The notes beneath the pieces are model-generated. The model was given only the letters and a program-made list of their open reading frames with translations, was not told the origin of the DNA and ran no database searches. The position numbers and the translations under genes are program-made. Shown here one piece after another: positions 1 through 6,419 of a stretch of DNA of 13,667 nt. Within the stretch, counting starts at the first letter, position 1. Each line of letters starts with the position of its first letter. Origin of the DNA: an uncultured Eubacteriales bacterium (lineage in GTDB: Bacteria > Bacillota > Clostridia > Christensenellales > Aristaeellaceae); NCBI GenBank assembly GCA_900553295.1, contig USCR01000056.1, positions 1 through 13,667 of the forward strand. The letters run 5' to 3'.

Positions 1-520
1 AATCCCACAGGTTGCCCAGGCGGTACATATTGAAGTAGGGGAAGGGCCGGTAGTGCAGCAGCTCCACCTTGTCCTGCTGCCCCTCCGCCTCGAAATAGGC
101 GATGGCGTCCTCCAGGGCCCAGCAGCGCTTTTCAAAGGGGAGCCCGGCGTCAGCAATGCGGCGCATCTCCTGCTCAATTTCCGCCACCATGCCTTCGGAG
201 AGCGACAGGCGCGGCAGGCGCACAAACACCCCGTGCCCCGCGGAATACTCAATGCGCACCTGCTCTCCGGGATACAGGCGGCGCACGGCCAGGAGCATCA
301 TCATCCGCAGGCAGCGCTCGTAGATGCGGCGGCCTTCCTCATGGCGCAGGGTGATGGGATTCAGCTCGCTGTCTTCCCGCAAGGTTTCGTTCAACTCCAG
401 CACCTGCCCGCCGCGCATGGCGGCCAGGGCGCCTTCCGATATGCCCAGGGCGGCCAGGCAATCCCGCACGGAAGTGCCCGGGGGCAGCGTAAGTTCTTTA
501 TCTTGCCAACGAATCAACAT
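1..520 (-). CDS. Nucleoside kinase (uridine kinase-like), N-terminal part, runs off the window
   Basis: This is the first 173 residues of a protein cut by the left edge. Residues 1-58 resemble a TGS-like domain (an IRWQDKELTLPPGTSV start). They are followed by RRIYERCLRMMMLLAVRRLYPG and IEYSAGHGVFVRL (about 64-102). The segment around 127-168 has the LPFEK, EDAIAYFEAEGQQDK and LLHYRPFPYFNMYRLG pattern. From family knowledge, this order (TGS-like domain, ThrRS second-domain-like region, then a P-loop uridine kinase) is typical of clostridial nucleoside kinases of about 550 residues. The kinase domain with its P-loop lies outside the window, so the enzymatic role (phosphorylating uridine or a related nucleoside) is inferred from the N-terminus only. 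The start is the ATG at 518-520, with AGGAGG 9 bases upstream. An ATG 4 bases earlier opens an 8-codon frame only. The gene lies downstream of a terminator, so it probably has its own promoter. Confidence 0.8.
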   Translation of the reverse strand, partial: MLIRWQDKELTLPPGTSVRDCLAALGISEGALAAMRGGQVLELNETLREDSELNPITLRHEEGRRIYERCLRMMMLLAVRRLYPGEQVRIEYSAGHGVFVRLPRLSLSEGMVAEIEQEMRRIADAGLPFEKRCWALEDAIAYFEAEGQQDKVELLHYRPFPYFNMYRLGNLWD

Positions 521-524
521 GCAT
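498..524 (-). other. 8-codon mini-ORF overlapping the nucleoside kinase start
   Basis: The sequence ATGCATG gives two ATGs in different frames. The first lies 5 bases after AGGAGG and encodes MHVDSLAR before a TAA. The second, 9 bases after the same AGGAGG, starts the nucleoside kinase. Ribosomes could choose either. Whether this matters in the cell is unknown. Confidence 0.35.
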
Positions 525-577
525 TTCGACCTCCTTGCTTTTGCTTTCCTGTCTGCGTCCGGTGGGGATCGCGGTAG

Positions 578-619
578 AAAAAAGGCAGAAAAAGTACGGA
601 GCCCCCGCCTTCTTCTGCC
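578..619 (-). terminator. Rho-independent terminator after the exonuclease gene
   Basis: Read on the minus strand, GGCAGAAGAA (610-619) pairs with TTTTTCTGCC (584-593) through 10 base pairs with one G-U. The loop is 16 bases and is followed by six T (578-583). It lies 37 bases beyond the exonuclease stop and 58 bases before the nucleoside kinase start, so it ends the rpiR-flavoprotein-exonuclease transcript. The 521-577 stretch shows no convincing promoter, so where the kinase transcript begins is unclear. Confidence 0.75.
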
Positions 620-655
620 AGAATAAACGAAACAGTATCAAGAAATTTTCCGTGG

Positions 656-1660
656 TTAATCCTCAAAGGGCATGCTGGAGCGCTCCGCGTTCATCAGCTC
701 CTCTTCGGGATCGGGCAGGGCGCCGTGTTCGGCCAGGTACCGGGCCTCCTTTTCCGCCACTTGCAGGCGTTTGGTGTGGATATAGGCCCGGTTGGCGGCG
801 GTGGCAAAGGCGGTGGTCATGTGCATGATCCGCTTGCCGTCGTCTGTGGGCTGGAAGCGCAGGCGGATGAGCACCGCGCCATGATCCTTGCACTGACCCA
901 GGCCGATGTATTTGTCGGCGCACTGCTTCACATAGCCCTCCGCCTCCAGGGCCGCGGGCTTGCCGCAGCGGGGGCAGCGGGGATGCTGCGCCATATCGCT
1001 GGCCAGGGCATCGTAGAGGCTGTCAAAGGTTTCCCCGGGGAGCTTCTCCCGGCGGGTACGGTTGGCGTGGATCAGCTGCTTGGGCTTTTGCGGATACTGG
1101 AGCACCCGCTCCGGGTGGGGCAGCTTGGCAAAGACCAGGGCGGTATAGTAGGCGTCGTGCAGGGCATTGTGGAAGCTGCGGCTTTCGTCCGGGGCGATGG
1201 ACAGCTCCTCCATGGCGGCCTTGAGCCCCTTGCGGTCCTTGCAGCCCGTTTCGTCGCTGTACAGCTTCTGAATGTCGCACAGGGGCGGCAGCACCTCCTG
1301 GCACTGGAAAAAGTCCATGTTCTGCTTGAGCACGCTCACGTCGTCGCAGCCCCAGGTGAGCAGCGCATAGTCCTCGCCGCACCAGGCCACAAACTGCCGC
1401 ATGGCCTCCAGAAATTCCGGCGCGTCCGCCAGCTCCTCCGCCCCCAGCTGGGTCATCCGGCGGATACGGGGATGAATCTTGACGTAGTGCACCGGACGAA
1501 TGGGAATGGAAATGCTGTCCACCACCGCGAGGCTGTCGTCCAGCTTCACCGCGCCGATCTGAATCATTTCAAAGATCAGCCGGTCGCCCACCTCCCGGTA
1601 CACGTGGCTTTGGTAGGACATGGGCTGGTTCCATTCCAGGTCTAGGATGATATAATGCAT
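656..1660 (-). CDS. DEDDh-family 3'-5' exonuclease with C-terminal cysteine cluster
   Basis: The 334-residue protein has an RNase T/DnaQ-like exonuclease fold. Motif I is DLEW (D7, E9), motif II is around D106/D107 (LTWGCDD), and motif III is HNALHD (H164 and D169, the H-x4-D of the DEDDh class). From family knowledge these acidic residues bind two metal ions and the enzyme removes nucleotides from the 3' end of RNA or DNA. It most resembles the KapD-like exonucleases of Firmicutes. The region after residue 200 is not part of the exonuclease core. It carries CPRC (C229, C232), C247 and C257, a possible zinc ribbon that could bind nucleic acid. The start is the ATG at 1658-1660, preceded by AGGAG at 10 bases. 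The gene lies 33 bases after the flavoprotein stop and is last in its operon, with a clear terminator beyond. The substrate is not deducible. Confidence 0.82.
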   Translation of the reverse strand: MHYIILDLEWNQPMSYQSHVYREVGDRLIFEMIQIGAVKLDDSLAVVDSISIPIRPVHYVKIHPRIRRMTQLGAEELADAPEFLEAMRQFVAWCGEDYALLTWGCDDVSVLKQNMDFFQCQEVLPPLCDIQKLYSDETGCKDRKGLKAAMEELSIAPDESRSFHNALHDAYYTALVFAKLPHPERVLQYPQKPKQLIHANRTRREKLPGETFDSLYDALASDMAQHPRCPRCGKPAALEAEGYVKQCADKYIGLGQCKDHGAVLIRLRFQPTDDGKRIMHMTTAFATAANRAYIHTKRLQVAEKEARYLAEHGALPDPEEELMNAERSSMPFED

Positions 1661-1693
1661 GGTATGCTTACTCCTGACTGTGATAGTACGCGC

Positions 1694-2935
1694 TTAGGCC
1701 ATGCCGGCAGCGCTGCTGCCTGCCAGCGCGCCGGTGGAAAACGCTATTTGCAGATTGAAGCCCCCGGTGTGGGCATCCACGTCGATCATTTCCCCGGCGA
1801 AGTACAGCCCGGGGAGCAGCTTGCTCTCCATGGTGGCGGGCTGTATCTCCTTCACGTCCACGCCGCCCCGGGTGACAATGGCCTCGGCCAGGGGCCGCCG
1901 GGCGCGCAGGGTGATGGGCAGGGCCTTGAGCGCCGCCCCCAGCTGTTCACGCTCCCCACGGGTGATCTGCCCGCAGACGCGCTCCCCGCTGACGCCTGCC
2001 AGGTCGGGGAACAGGGCGCTGAGCCGCAGGGGCAAAAGGCCCGGCAATACGTTTTGCAGCTGCTTGCGGGGCTGGGCCGCAAAGTCCCTTTGCAGCCGCA
2101 GGTCCAACTGCTCCGGGGTCAGGCCGGGTTTCAAATCCAGGGTGACCTGGGCCTGGGCCAGTTCCGCAGGCAAATGACAGCTCATTTCCAGCACCAAGGG
2201 CCCGGAGATGCCGAAGTGGGTAAAGAGCATCTCCCCCAGCTCGGTGTACAGGGTCTTGCGGCCGCTGCGCAGGGTGAGGCGCACGTTTTTCAGCGCCAGC
2301 CCCTGCAAGGCGCGGGGCCAGTCCTCCACCGTCTCCAGGGCGGAGAGCACGGCCTCCGGGGGCAGCACATGGTGCCCGACCGCCTGTGCCAGGGTGTAGC
2401 CGTCACCGGTGGAACCCGTCATGGGATAGCTTTGCCCGCCCAGGGCCAGAATCACCGCGTCCGCCTCCAGGCGTTCGCCGCTTTCCAGCACCACCCCGGC
2501 GGCGCGGCCCTCCTGGACAATCAGCGATTGTATGCGGCTGTGCAGCCGCACCCGCACGCCTGCCTGTTCCATGAGCCGGGCCAGGGCGCGGATCACATCG
2601 CTGGCCTTTTCGCTGCGGGGGAAAACCCGCTGGCCGCGCTGCACCTCCACCGGGCAACCGGCCTCTTCCATCAGGGCCATCATGTCCTGGGGGCCAAAGC
2701 GGTTCAGCGCGCCGTAGAGGAAGCGGGGATTCCGCGGTACCTGCCGCAGGAACTCCTCCAGGGAGCAGTCATTGGTCAGGTTGCACCGGCCCTTGCCGGT
2801 GATGTAAATCTTCTTGCCCAGCTTTTCGTTGCGCTCCAGCAGGGTAACGCTTGCCCCTGCCCGGGCGGCGAAAAGCGCGGCCATCATGCCGGCCGCACCG
2901 CCGCCGGCAACCAGAATTTCAGGTCTTTTGCTCAT
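1694..2935 (-). CDS. HI0933/BaiN-family NAD(P)/FAD-dependent oxidoreductase
   Basis: The 413-residue flavoprotein matches the HI0933-like family along its full length. The N-terminus has the dinucleotide-binding GGGAAG (residues 11-16) and E34/R35 ending the second strand. The family signature LGKKIYITGKGRCNLTND (about 39-56) follows. The C-terminus has GLYFAGEMIDVDAHTGGFNLQ, the FAD-closing motif. BaiN of Clostridium scindens, which reduces bile-acid intermediates, belongs to this family, but most members have no proven substrate, so a bile-acid role cannot be claimed here. I chose the ATG at 2933-2935 because GGAG lies 6 bases upstream. A TTG at 2945-2947 would add four residues. The start overlaps the end of the rpiR gene by 17 bases, implying translational coupling. 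The protein is likely cytosolic, with no signal peptide. Confidence 0.88.
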   Translation of the reverse strand: MSKRPEILVAGGGAAGMMAALFAARAGASVTLLERNEKLGKKIYITGKGRCNLTNDCSLEEFLRQVPRNPRFLYGALNRFGPQDMMALMEEAGCPVEVQRGQRVFPRSEKASDVIRALARLMEQAGVRVRLHSRIQSLIVQEGRAAGVVLESGERLEADAVILALGGQSYPMTGSTGDGYTLAQAVGHHVLPPEAVLSALETVEDWPRALQGLALKNVRLTLRSGRKTLYTELGEMLFTHFGISGPLVLEMSCHLPAELAQAQVTLDLKPGLTPEQLDLRLQRDFAAQPRKQLQNVLPGLLPLRLSALFPDLAGVSGERVCGQITRGEREQLGAALKALPITLRARRPLAEAIVTRGGVDVKEIQPATMESKLLPGLYFAGEMIDVDAHTGGFNLQIAFSTGALAGSSAAGMA

Positions 2936-3794
2936 CCGTTTCTCCAAGATAGACGTCGTTGGCGGCCCAGATGGCCTCCAGCTGCTTGAAATGGCGGCTC
3001 AGCTCTTCCCTGCGGTGCAGGCCCAGGGAAACCACCAGGGCGTTGATGACGCTCATGGGTGCGGCCAGGGAGTCCACAAAGGAAGCCATGTCCGTGCAGG
3101 CATTGAGGCATACGTCGCTGACCTCGTGCAGGGGGGACATGGGCCCGTCGGTGATGGAGATCACCTGCGCCCCGCAGGAGCGGGCAAAGCGCATGGCCTC
3201 CACCGTGCGGGTGGAATAGCGGGGGAAACTGATGCCGATGACCACGTCCGCCTCGCTGATGCGGGCGATTTCTTCAAACACATCCGTGGCCGCGCTGGAA
3301 ACCAGGTGCACCCGGTCGAAGATATAGTTGAGATAATAGCCCAGAAACTGCGCCAGGGGCGCGGCGGAACGCAGGCCGATGACGTAAATTTCCTTGGCGT
3401 TAAGGATGCGCTTGACCCCTTCCTCAAAGGCGTGGTTGTCCAGCTCCTCCACCGTGGCGCGGATGTTTTGCATGTCGCTTTTCAGCACCGTGCGCAGCAC
3501 CGCGTTGGGATCAATTTCCGAGGACATTTCAAAGCGCTGCACCGCCGTCAGCCGGTGGCTGACCAGCTCCTGCAAGGCGCGCTGGAGCTGGGGATAGCCT
3601 TCGTAGCCCAGCACGGCGGCAAACCGCACCACCGTGGACTCGCTCACGCCCACACTTTCACCAAGACGGCTGGCGGTCATGAACACGGCCTTGTCATAGT
3701 GCTCCACAATATATTGGGCAATGCGCCGGTGGCCCTTGCTCAGCTTGCGGCCGGAATGATTCAGCCGCTCGATCATATCCTGCATGTCTTGCAT
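2919..3794 (-). CDS. MurR/RpiR-family transcriptional regulator (HTH plus SIS domain)
   Basis: This 291-residue regulator has an N-terminal RpiR-type helix-turn-helix (about 1-80: LSKGHRRIAQYIVEH, then ASRLGESVGVSESTVVRFAA). A SIS sugar-phosphate isomerase-like domain follows (about 110-265: IYVIGLRSAAPLAQFLGYYL, DVVIGISFPRYSTRT, ISITDGPMSPL). From family knowledge, the SIS domain binds a phosphosugar that changes DNA binding, and such regulators commonly control sugar or amino-sugar catabolism. No sugar gene lies in its own operon, so its targets are not evident. lacZ lies 6.8 kb away and is not an obvious partner. The start is the ATG at 3792-3794, with GGAGAGG 10 bases upstream. An out-of-frame ATG at 3797-3799 opens an 8-codon frame only. 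It has its own promoter and overlaps the following flavoprotein gene. Confidence 0.92.
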   Translation of the reverse strand: MQDMQDMIERLNHSGRKLSKGHRRIAQYIVEHYDKAVFMTASRLGESVGVSESTVVRFAAVLGYEGYPQLQRALQELVSHRLTAVQRFEMSSEIDPNAVLRTVLKSDMQNIRATVEELDNHAFEEGVKRILNAKEIYVIGLRSAAPLAQFLGYYLNYIFDRVHLVSSAATDVFEEIARISEADVVIGISFPRYSTRTVEAMRFARSCGAQVISITDGPMSPLHEVSDVCLNACTDMASFVDSLAAPMSVINALVVSLGLHRREELSRHFKQLEAIWAANDVYLGETDEQKT

Positions 3795-3799
3795 TGCAT
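3773..3799 (-). other. 8-codon mini-ORF overlapping the rpiR-type start
   Basis: An ATG 5 bases after GGAGAGG encodes MQCKTCRI and stops with TGA. The real rpiR-type start lies 5 bases further on in another frame. The layout copies that of the nucleoside kinase start: same codon count and nearly the same spacing. Function is unknown. Confidence 0.35.
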
Positions 3800-3832
3800 G
3801 TGCACCTCTCCAGAAATCAAGAAAACAATCAT

Positions 3833-3861
3833 ATTATACGGGAGAAGGGGCAAATTTGCAA
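3833..3861 (-). promoter_or_regulatory. Sigma-A-type promoter of the rpiR-flavoprotein-exonuclease operon
   Basis: On the minus strand a TTGCAA -35 box (3856-3861) and a perfect TATAAT -10 box (3833-3838) are separated by 17 bases. Transcription should begin near 3826, about 32 bases before the rpiR start. A perfect 10-base palindrome, GCAAATTTGC (3850-3859), overlaps the -35 box and could be an operator, perhaps for autoregulation. No terminator is visible after surE, so some transcripts from upstream may also read in. Confidence 0.8.
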
Positions 3862-3887
3862 GACTGGAGCATCAAACTTTCATTTTT

Positions 3888-4643
3888 TCACATTTCATCC
3901 AGCAGCGCGCTCCACAGGGATGCATCCAGGGGGCGGGGGTTTATCAGGCTGACGGTGATGTGATCCTGCCGGATCAGCGCGTCATCGCTGCTGGGGTCCA
4001 GGCCGTCCATGTTCAGTTCCAGATTGCCGCTGACGTAAAAGCGTCCCCGATTGCTGTCCCAGCAGGCGTAGCCTGAGCGGTCATATACGGTGGAGACGGG
4101 GCATAGCCGTGGGGCGCGCAGCCGGGCAATGGTGCAGGCGGGCATGTTGACATTGACCAGCGTTTGTGGCGGCAGCGAAGCGCCGGGAATCCGCTCCCCC
4201 AGGCGTACAGCCCATTCGGCCAGGAAGCGCACGGTTTCCTCCGGCGTGTCCACACCGGCGGAGAGCGCCAGGGCGGGATAACCCAGGAAGGCGGCCTCCC
4301 GGGCGGCGGCCACCGTGCCGGACACGTAGGTCAGCAGCCCCAGGTTCCAGCCGTCATTGATGCCGCTGATGACCAGGTCCACCGGCTCCTGGACCAGGGC
4401 GCGCAGCCCCAGGCGCGCGCAGTCCGCCGGGGTGCCCTCCACCTGCCAGGCTGCCGCCGAGCCCTCCATCGTGGCGGAACGGGCGCACAGCGGGCTGTGA
4501 ACGGTAAGGGCGTGGGACTTGGCACTCTGGGGCAGGGCTGGGGCGCAGACCGTTACCCGGTGCCCCCGGGCCGCCGCCGCTCGGCACAGCAGTGCCAGCA
4601 GCGGGCTGTGAAAACCGTCATCATTGGTAAGCAGCAGATGCAT
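3888..4643 (-). CDS. surE: 5'/3'-nucleotidase SurE
   Basis: This 251-residue cytosolic phosphatase removes phosphate from nucleoside monophosphates in the presence of a divalent metal (family knowledge). The N-terminal NDDG (N7, D8, D9, G10) supplies metal ligands. S40/S43 lie in the conserved SxxSHALT loop, N96 in ISGINDGWNLG is the second-site ligand, and SGTVAAAREAAFLGYPALALS follows. VNVNMP later in the protein is also typical. The length matches the family. I chose the ATG at 4641-4643 because AAAGGAG lies 5 bases upstream and all SurE proteins begin right at this strand. A longer frame to 4670 would overlap capA1 and add nine unlikely residues. It lies 16 bases after the capA1 stop, so the two are probably co-transcribed. 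It is not beside pcm, its partner in many proteobacteria. Confidence 0.95.
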   Translation of the reverse strand: MHLLLTNDDGFHSPLLALLCRAAAARGHRVTVCAPALPQSAKSHALTVHSPLCARSATMEGSAAAWQVEGTPADCARLGLRALVQEPVDLVISGINDGWNLGLLTYVSGTVAAAREAAFLGYPALALSAGVDTPEETVRFLAEWAVRLGERIPGASLPPQTLVNVNMPACTIARLRAPRLCPVSTVYDRSGYACWDSNRGRFYVSGNLELNMDGLDPSSDDALIRQDHITVSLINPRPLDASLWSALLDEM

Positions 4644-4659
4644 AGGCGCTCCTTTCCCG

Positions 4660-5691
4660 TCACTCTTCATCCACGACCATCATGCCCCGAAAGTCCGCGT
4701 ACCCGGTGGTGAGGAAGCTCTCCGGCAGGCCGGAATCCGGGTTTTTCTCCCCCTGGAACACCAGCTTGCGCCATACCTGCTCCTTCCCCGCCGCGTCCTC
4801 GATGGGGTAGGGGCGAAAATCCTTGTCCTTGTGCATTTTGTAGGGCAGGGCGGTGATGCTGCCCAGGGTGCAGCTGCCATCCGCGGCGATGTCATAGCTC
4901 ACCTGGAGCACCACGGTGTCGTCGTCCTCCGGGGCGGCGTTGGCCCCGAAGGTAAAGTTGGACAGGCTGTAGCAAATGAGCTTGCCGTTGTAGATTTGCA
5001 GGGGCTGCACCGTATGGGAGCCGTGGCCGTAGACCAGGTCCGCGCCCATGTCGATGAGCGCAGGCGCCCCCTGCCGCTGCTCCAGGTTGATGTTCAGGCT
5101 TTCTTCCTTGCCCCAGTGGGCGCTGGCGATGATAAAGGTGCAACCAGCCTCCCGGAGCTCCTCAATCTTCTTTTGGTACTTCTTTAGCTTGCCTTCATTG
5201 ATGGGATAGGTATAGCCCACGATGCCGATGGTAACGCCCTTGATTTGGGTGATGTAGGTGTCCTCGTCTCCAAAGTAGCCGATGCCCTGGGCGGCCAGGG
5301 CTTCCAGGGTGTCCTCCCGCCCGGCGCTGCCAAAGTCCCGCATGTGGTTGTTGGCGGTGTTCACCACGTCCACAAAGCCCAGCTTGAATACCTCGGCAAA
5401 TTCCGGCGCCGCGCCCAGGGACATGAACTTCCCTGTGGAGGCGCGGTTGGTGAAGCAACCCTCGCAGTTGGCGATGGTCAGGTCGTCCTGGGCGAAAAGA
5501 TCCGCCGCCAGGGAAAAGGGATAATCCAGCCCTGCCTGGGAGATTTTGTAGGTAAAGCCGGACTTGTAGCCGCGATACTTGTACTGATCCCCGATGGTGC
5601 AGTCCCCAATCAGGGACAGGCTCAGGGTTTCCGCGGCGGCGCAGCCATAGGTGAGCAGCAGTGCCAGCAGCAGCGATAACACTTTTTTCAC
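4660..5691 (-). CDS. CapA-family exported protein, copy 1 (PGA_cap, metallophosphatase-like)
   Basis: The 343-residue protein has an N-terminal signal peptide (KK, then a hydrophobic stretch at about 4-15, then GCAAAE; cleavage probably after A20). LTYGC is a poor lipobox, so a lipoprotein is possible but less likely. The PGA_cap motifs follow in order: GDCTIG (29-34), NCEG (75-78), NTANNHMRDFG (111-121), SAHWG (190-194), GHGSHTVQP (222-230) and YSLSNFTFG (241-249). The family resembles calcineurin-like phosphatases and is named after CapA of the poly-gamma-glutamate capsule system, but most clostridial members are stand-alone and uncharacterised. No capB or capC is present here. The usual GHHPH motif reads GHGSH in this copy. 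The start is GTG at 5689-5691, with AAAGGAAG upstream. A promoter lies just upstream and surE follows 16 bases after the stop. Acts outside the membrane. Confidence 0.88.
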   Translation of the reverse strand: MKKVLSLLLALLLTYGCAAAETLSLSLIGDCTIGDQYKYRGYKSGFTYKISQAGLDYPFSLAADLFAQDDLTIANCEGCFTNRASTGKFMSLGAAPEFAEVFKLGFVDVVNTANNHMRDFGSAGREDTLEALAAQGIGYFGDEDTYITQIKGVTIGIVGYTYPINEGKLKKYQKKIEELREAGCTFIIASAHWGKEESLNINLEQRQGAPALIDMGADLVYGHGSHTVQPLQIYNGKLICYSLSNFTFGANAAPEDDDTVVLQVSYDIAADGSCTLGSITALPYKMHKDKDFRPYPIEDAAGKEQVWRKLVFQGEKNPDSGLPESFLTTGYADFRGMMVVDEE

Positions 5692-5726
5692 AAGCGGTCA
5701 CTTCCTTTATGGACAGTCTTCGCTTT

Positions 5727-5755
5727 ATCATACCATGCTTTACCACCCGGCGCAA
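5727..5755 (-). promoter_or_regulatory. Promoter of the capA1-surE operon
   Basis: On the minus strand TTGCGC (-35, 5750-5755) and TATGAT (-10, 5727-5732) are separated by 17 bases. TGG directly before the -10 box gives an extended -10 element. Transcription should start near 5720, about 29 bases before the capA1 GTG. Confidence 0.65.
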
Positions 5756-5784
5756 GGCGGATGGCCGGGGCGCCGTGCCCCCCC

Positions 5785-5813
5785 TTTCTTTTCCAGGGAA
5801 AATGACGTATAAT
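5785..5813 (+). promoter_or_regulatory. Promoter of the two-gene membrane protein operon
   Basis: A perfect TATAAT (-10, 5808-5813) has a poor -35 match, TTTCTT (5785-5790), at 17 bases. Transcription should start near 5820. It is divergent from the capA1 promoter, with 29 bases between the two -35 boxes. The weak -35 box suggests either low activity or dependence on an activator. Confidence 0.55.
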
Positions 5814-5822
5814 GCAAGGTGT

Positions 5823-5836
5823 GGAGGTTTTCCTCC
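5823..5836 (+). promoter_or_regulatory. Small hairpin at the expected mRNA 5' end
   Basis: GGAGG (5823-5827), a TTTT loop and CCTCC (5832-5836) form a perfect 5-base-pair hairpin only a few bases after the predicted transcription start. GGAGG here lies too far from any in-frame start to act as the ribosome binding site. CCTCC could compete for the real AAAGGAG (5858-5864), so a role in translation or mRNA stability is possible but unproven. Confidence 0.35.
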
Positions 5837-5872
5837 GTTAAATGCATGACGACACATAAAGGAGCGGGCGCT

Positions 5873-6415
5873 TTGAAATATTTACGTCGATTCGTGTGGT
5901 ACCTTGCTTCCCGGCTGCTGCTGATCTGCGTGGTGCTGGGGCTGATGGTGGTGGCGTTCTATTACGCCATGAACATGGCCAATATTTATGTGGTGCTCAA
6001 GGACGGCATGGCCTACCGCGCCCAGGTGGTCATGATGGAGGCCGACGAGAGCGAGCTGACCAAATACTTTATGCCCAGTTTCCTGGAGCAGGATCAGGTG
6101 CTGCTGGCCACCAAGCAGGGCAATTCCCCCTATAAGGATTACAACGTCCGCGGTATTGACCACCGGCTGGAAATGGAATGGATGTGGTGCTGGCCCTGGG
6201 AGGATACCGCCCGGGCGAATATTATCGAGCGCATTCCGCGCATAGACGGCCGGGCCAAGGGCACCACCGCCGATGCCCTGGTGGCCGCCGGAGGCGCGGA
6301 TGCCCTCTATCCCCCCGACTGGCAAAGCGCCAGCTACCGGGCGGTGCTGGTCAAGGAAAACGGACAGTGGCGTATTCGAAGCCTGACCCTGGTACAGACA
6401 CTGACGGAGGAGTAA
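5873..6415 (+). CDS. Conserved single-pass membrane protein of unknown function
   Basis: I do not recognise a named family. The 180-residue protein has a short basic N-terminus (KYLRRF), one membrane helix at about residues 12-33, and a C-terminal domain that should face outside. That domain begins NMANIYVVLKDGMAYRAQVV and includes WPWEDTARANIIERIPRIDG (107-126) and YRAVLVKENGQWRI (155-168). The last stretch resembles the end of NTF2-like or lipoprotein-type beta domains, where a strand reads VxxxGQWRI. From memory, similar proteins with WPWxDTA and E-x-IPxIDG occur in other clostridia, but I cannot verify this. The start is TTG at 5873-5875, because AAAGGAG lies 8 bases upstream. The frame stays open to 5819 and has an ATG at 5844-5848 in that region without a well-placed ribosome binding site. 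A membrane protein gene follows directly. Confidence 0.72.
   Translation: MKYLRRFVWYLASRLLLICVVLGLMVVAFYYAMNMANIYVVLKDGMAYRAQVVMMEADESELTKYFMPSFLEQDQVLLATKQGNSPYKDYNVRGIDHRLEMEWMWCWPWEDTARANIIERIPRIDGRAKGTTADALVAAGGADALYPPDWQSASYRAVLVKENGQWRIRSLTLVQTLTEE
6406..6412 (+). promoter_or_regulatory. Ribosome binding site that points to an AUC start
   Basis: GGAGGAG lies inside the last codons of the upstream gene. Seven bases later (6420-6422) is ATC in the frame of the next gene. No ATG, GTG or TTG exists in that frame between the in-frame stop at 6402 and the GTG at 6498. This placement is ideal for a start at 6420 and poor for one at 6498. Confidence 0.5.
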
Positions 6416-6419
6416 AGCC

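Noticed and set aside
53..577. 174-codon open frame on the plus strand near the left edge
   Set aside because: It lies opposite the nucleoside kinase, whose translation matches known family motifs. The plus frame has none.
1694..2935. Bile-acid 7-dehydroxylation (bai) operon, suggested by the BaiN-like flavoprotein
   Set aside because: No other bai-type gene is nearby, and the HI0933 family is wide and mostly of unknown function.
1655..2989. 444-codon open frame on the plus strand opposite the flavoprotein gene
   Set aside because: It is a GC-driven shadow. The minus-strand frame carries intact FAD-binding motifs and a proper ribosome binding site.
4644..4670. Nine-residue longer N-terminus for SurE
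   Set aside because: It would overlap the end of capA1. AAAGGAG lies 5 bases before the later ATG, and SurE proteins begin directly with the NDDG strand.
5819..5872. Upstream GTG or ATG start for the single-pass membrane protein
   Set aside because: The extra residues (including TTHKGAG) do not look like a membrane protein N-terminus. They would read through the strong AAAGGAG that fits the TTG at 5873, and the first GTG falls at the predicted transcription start.
5822..5872. Possible riboswitch or attenuator in the leader of the membrane operon
   Set aside because: The leader is only about 53 bases, with a single 5-base-pair hairpin and no terminator or known aptamer pattern.
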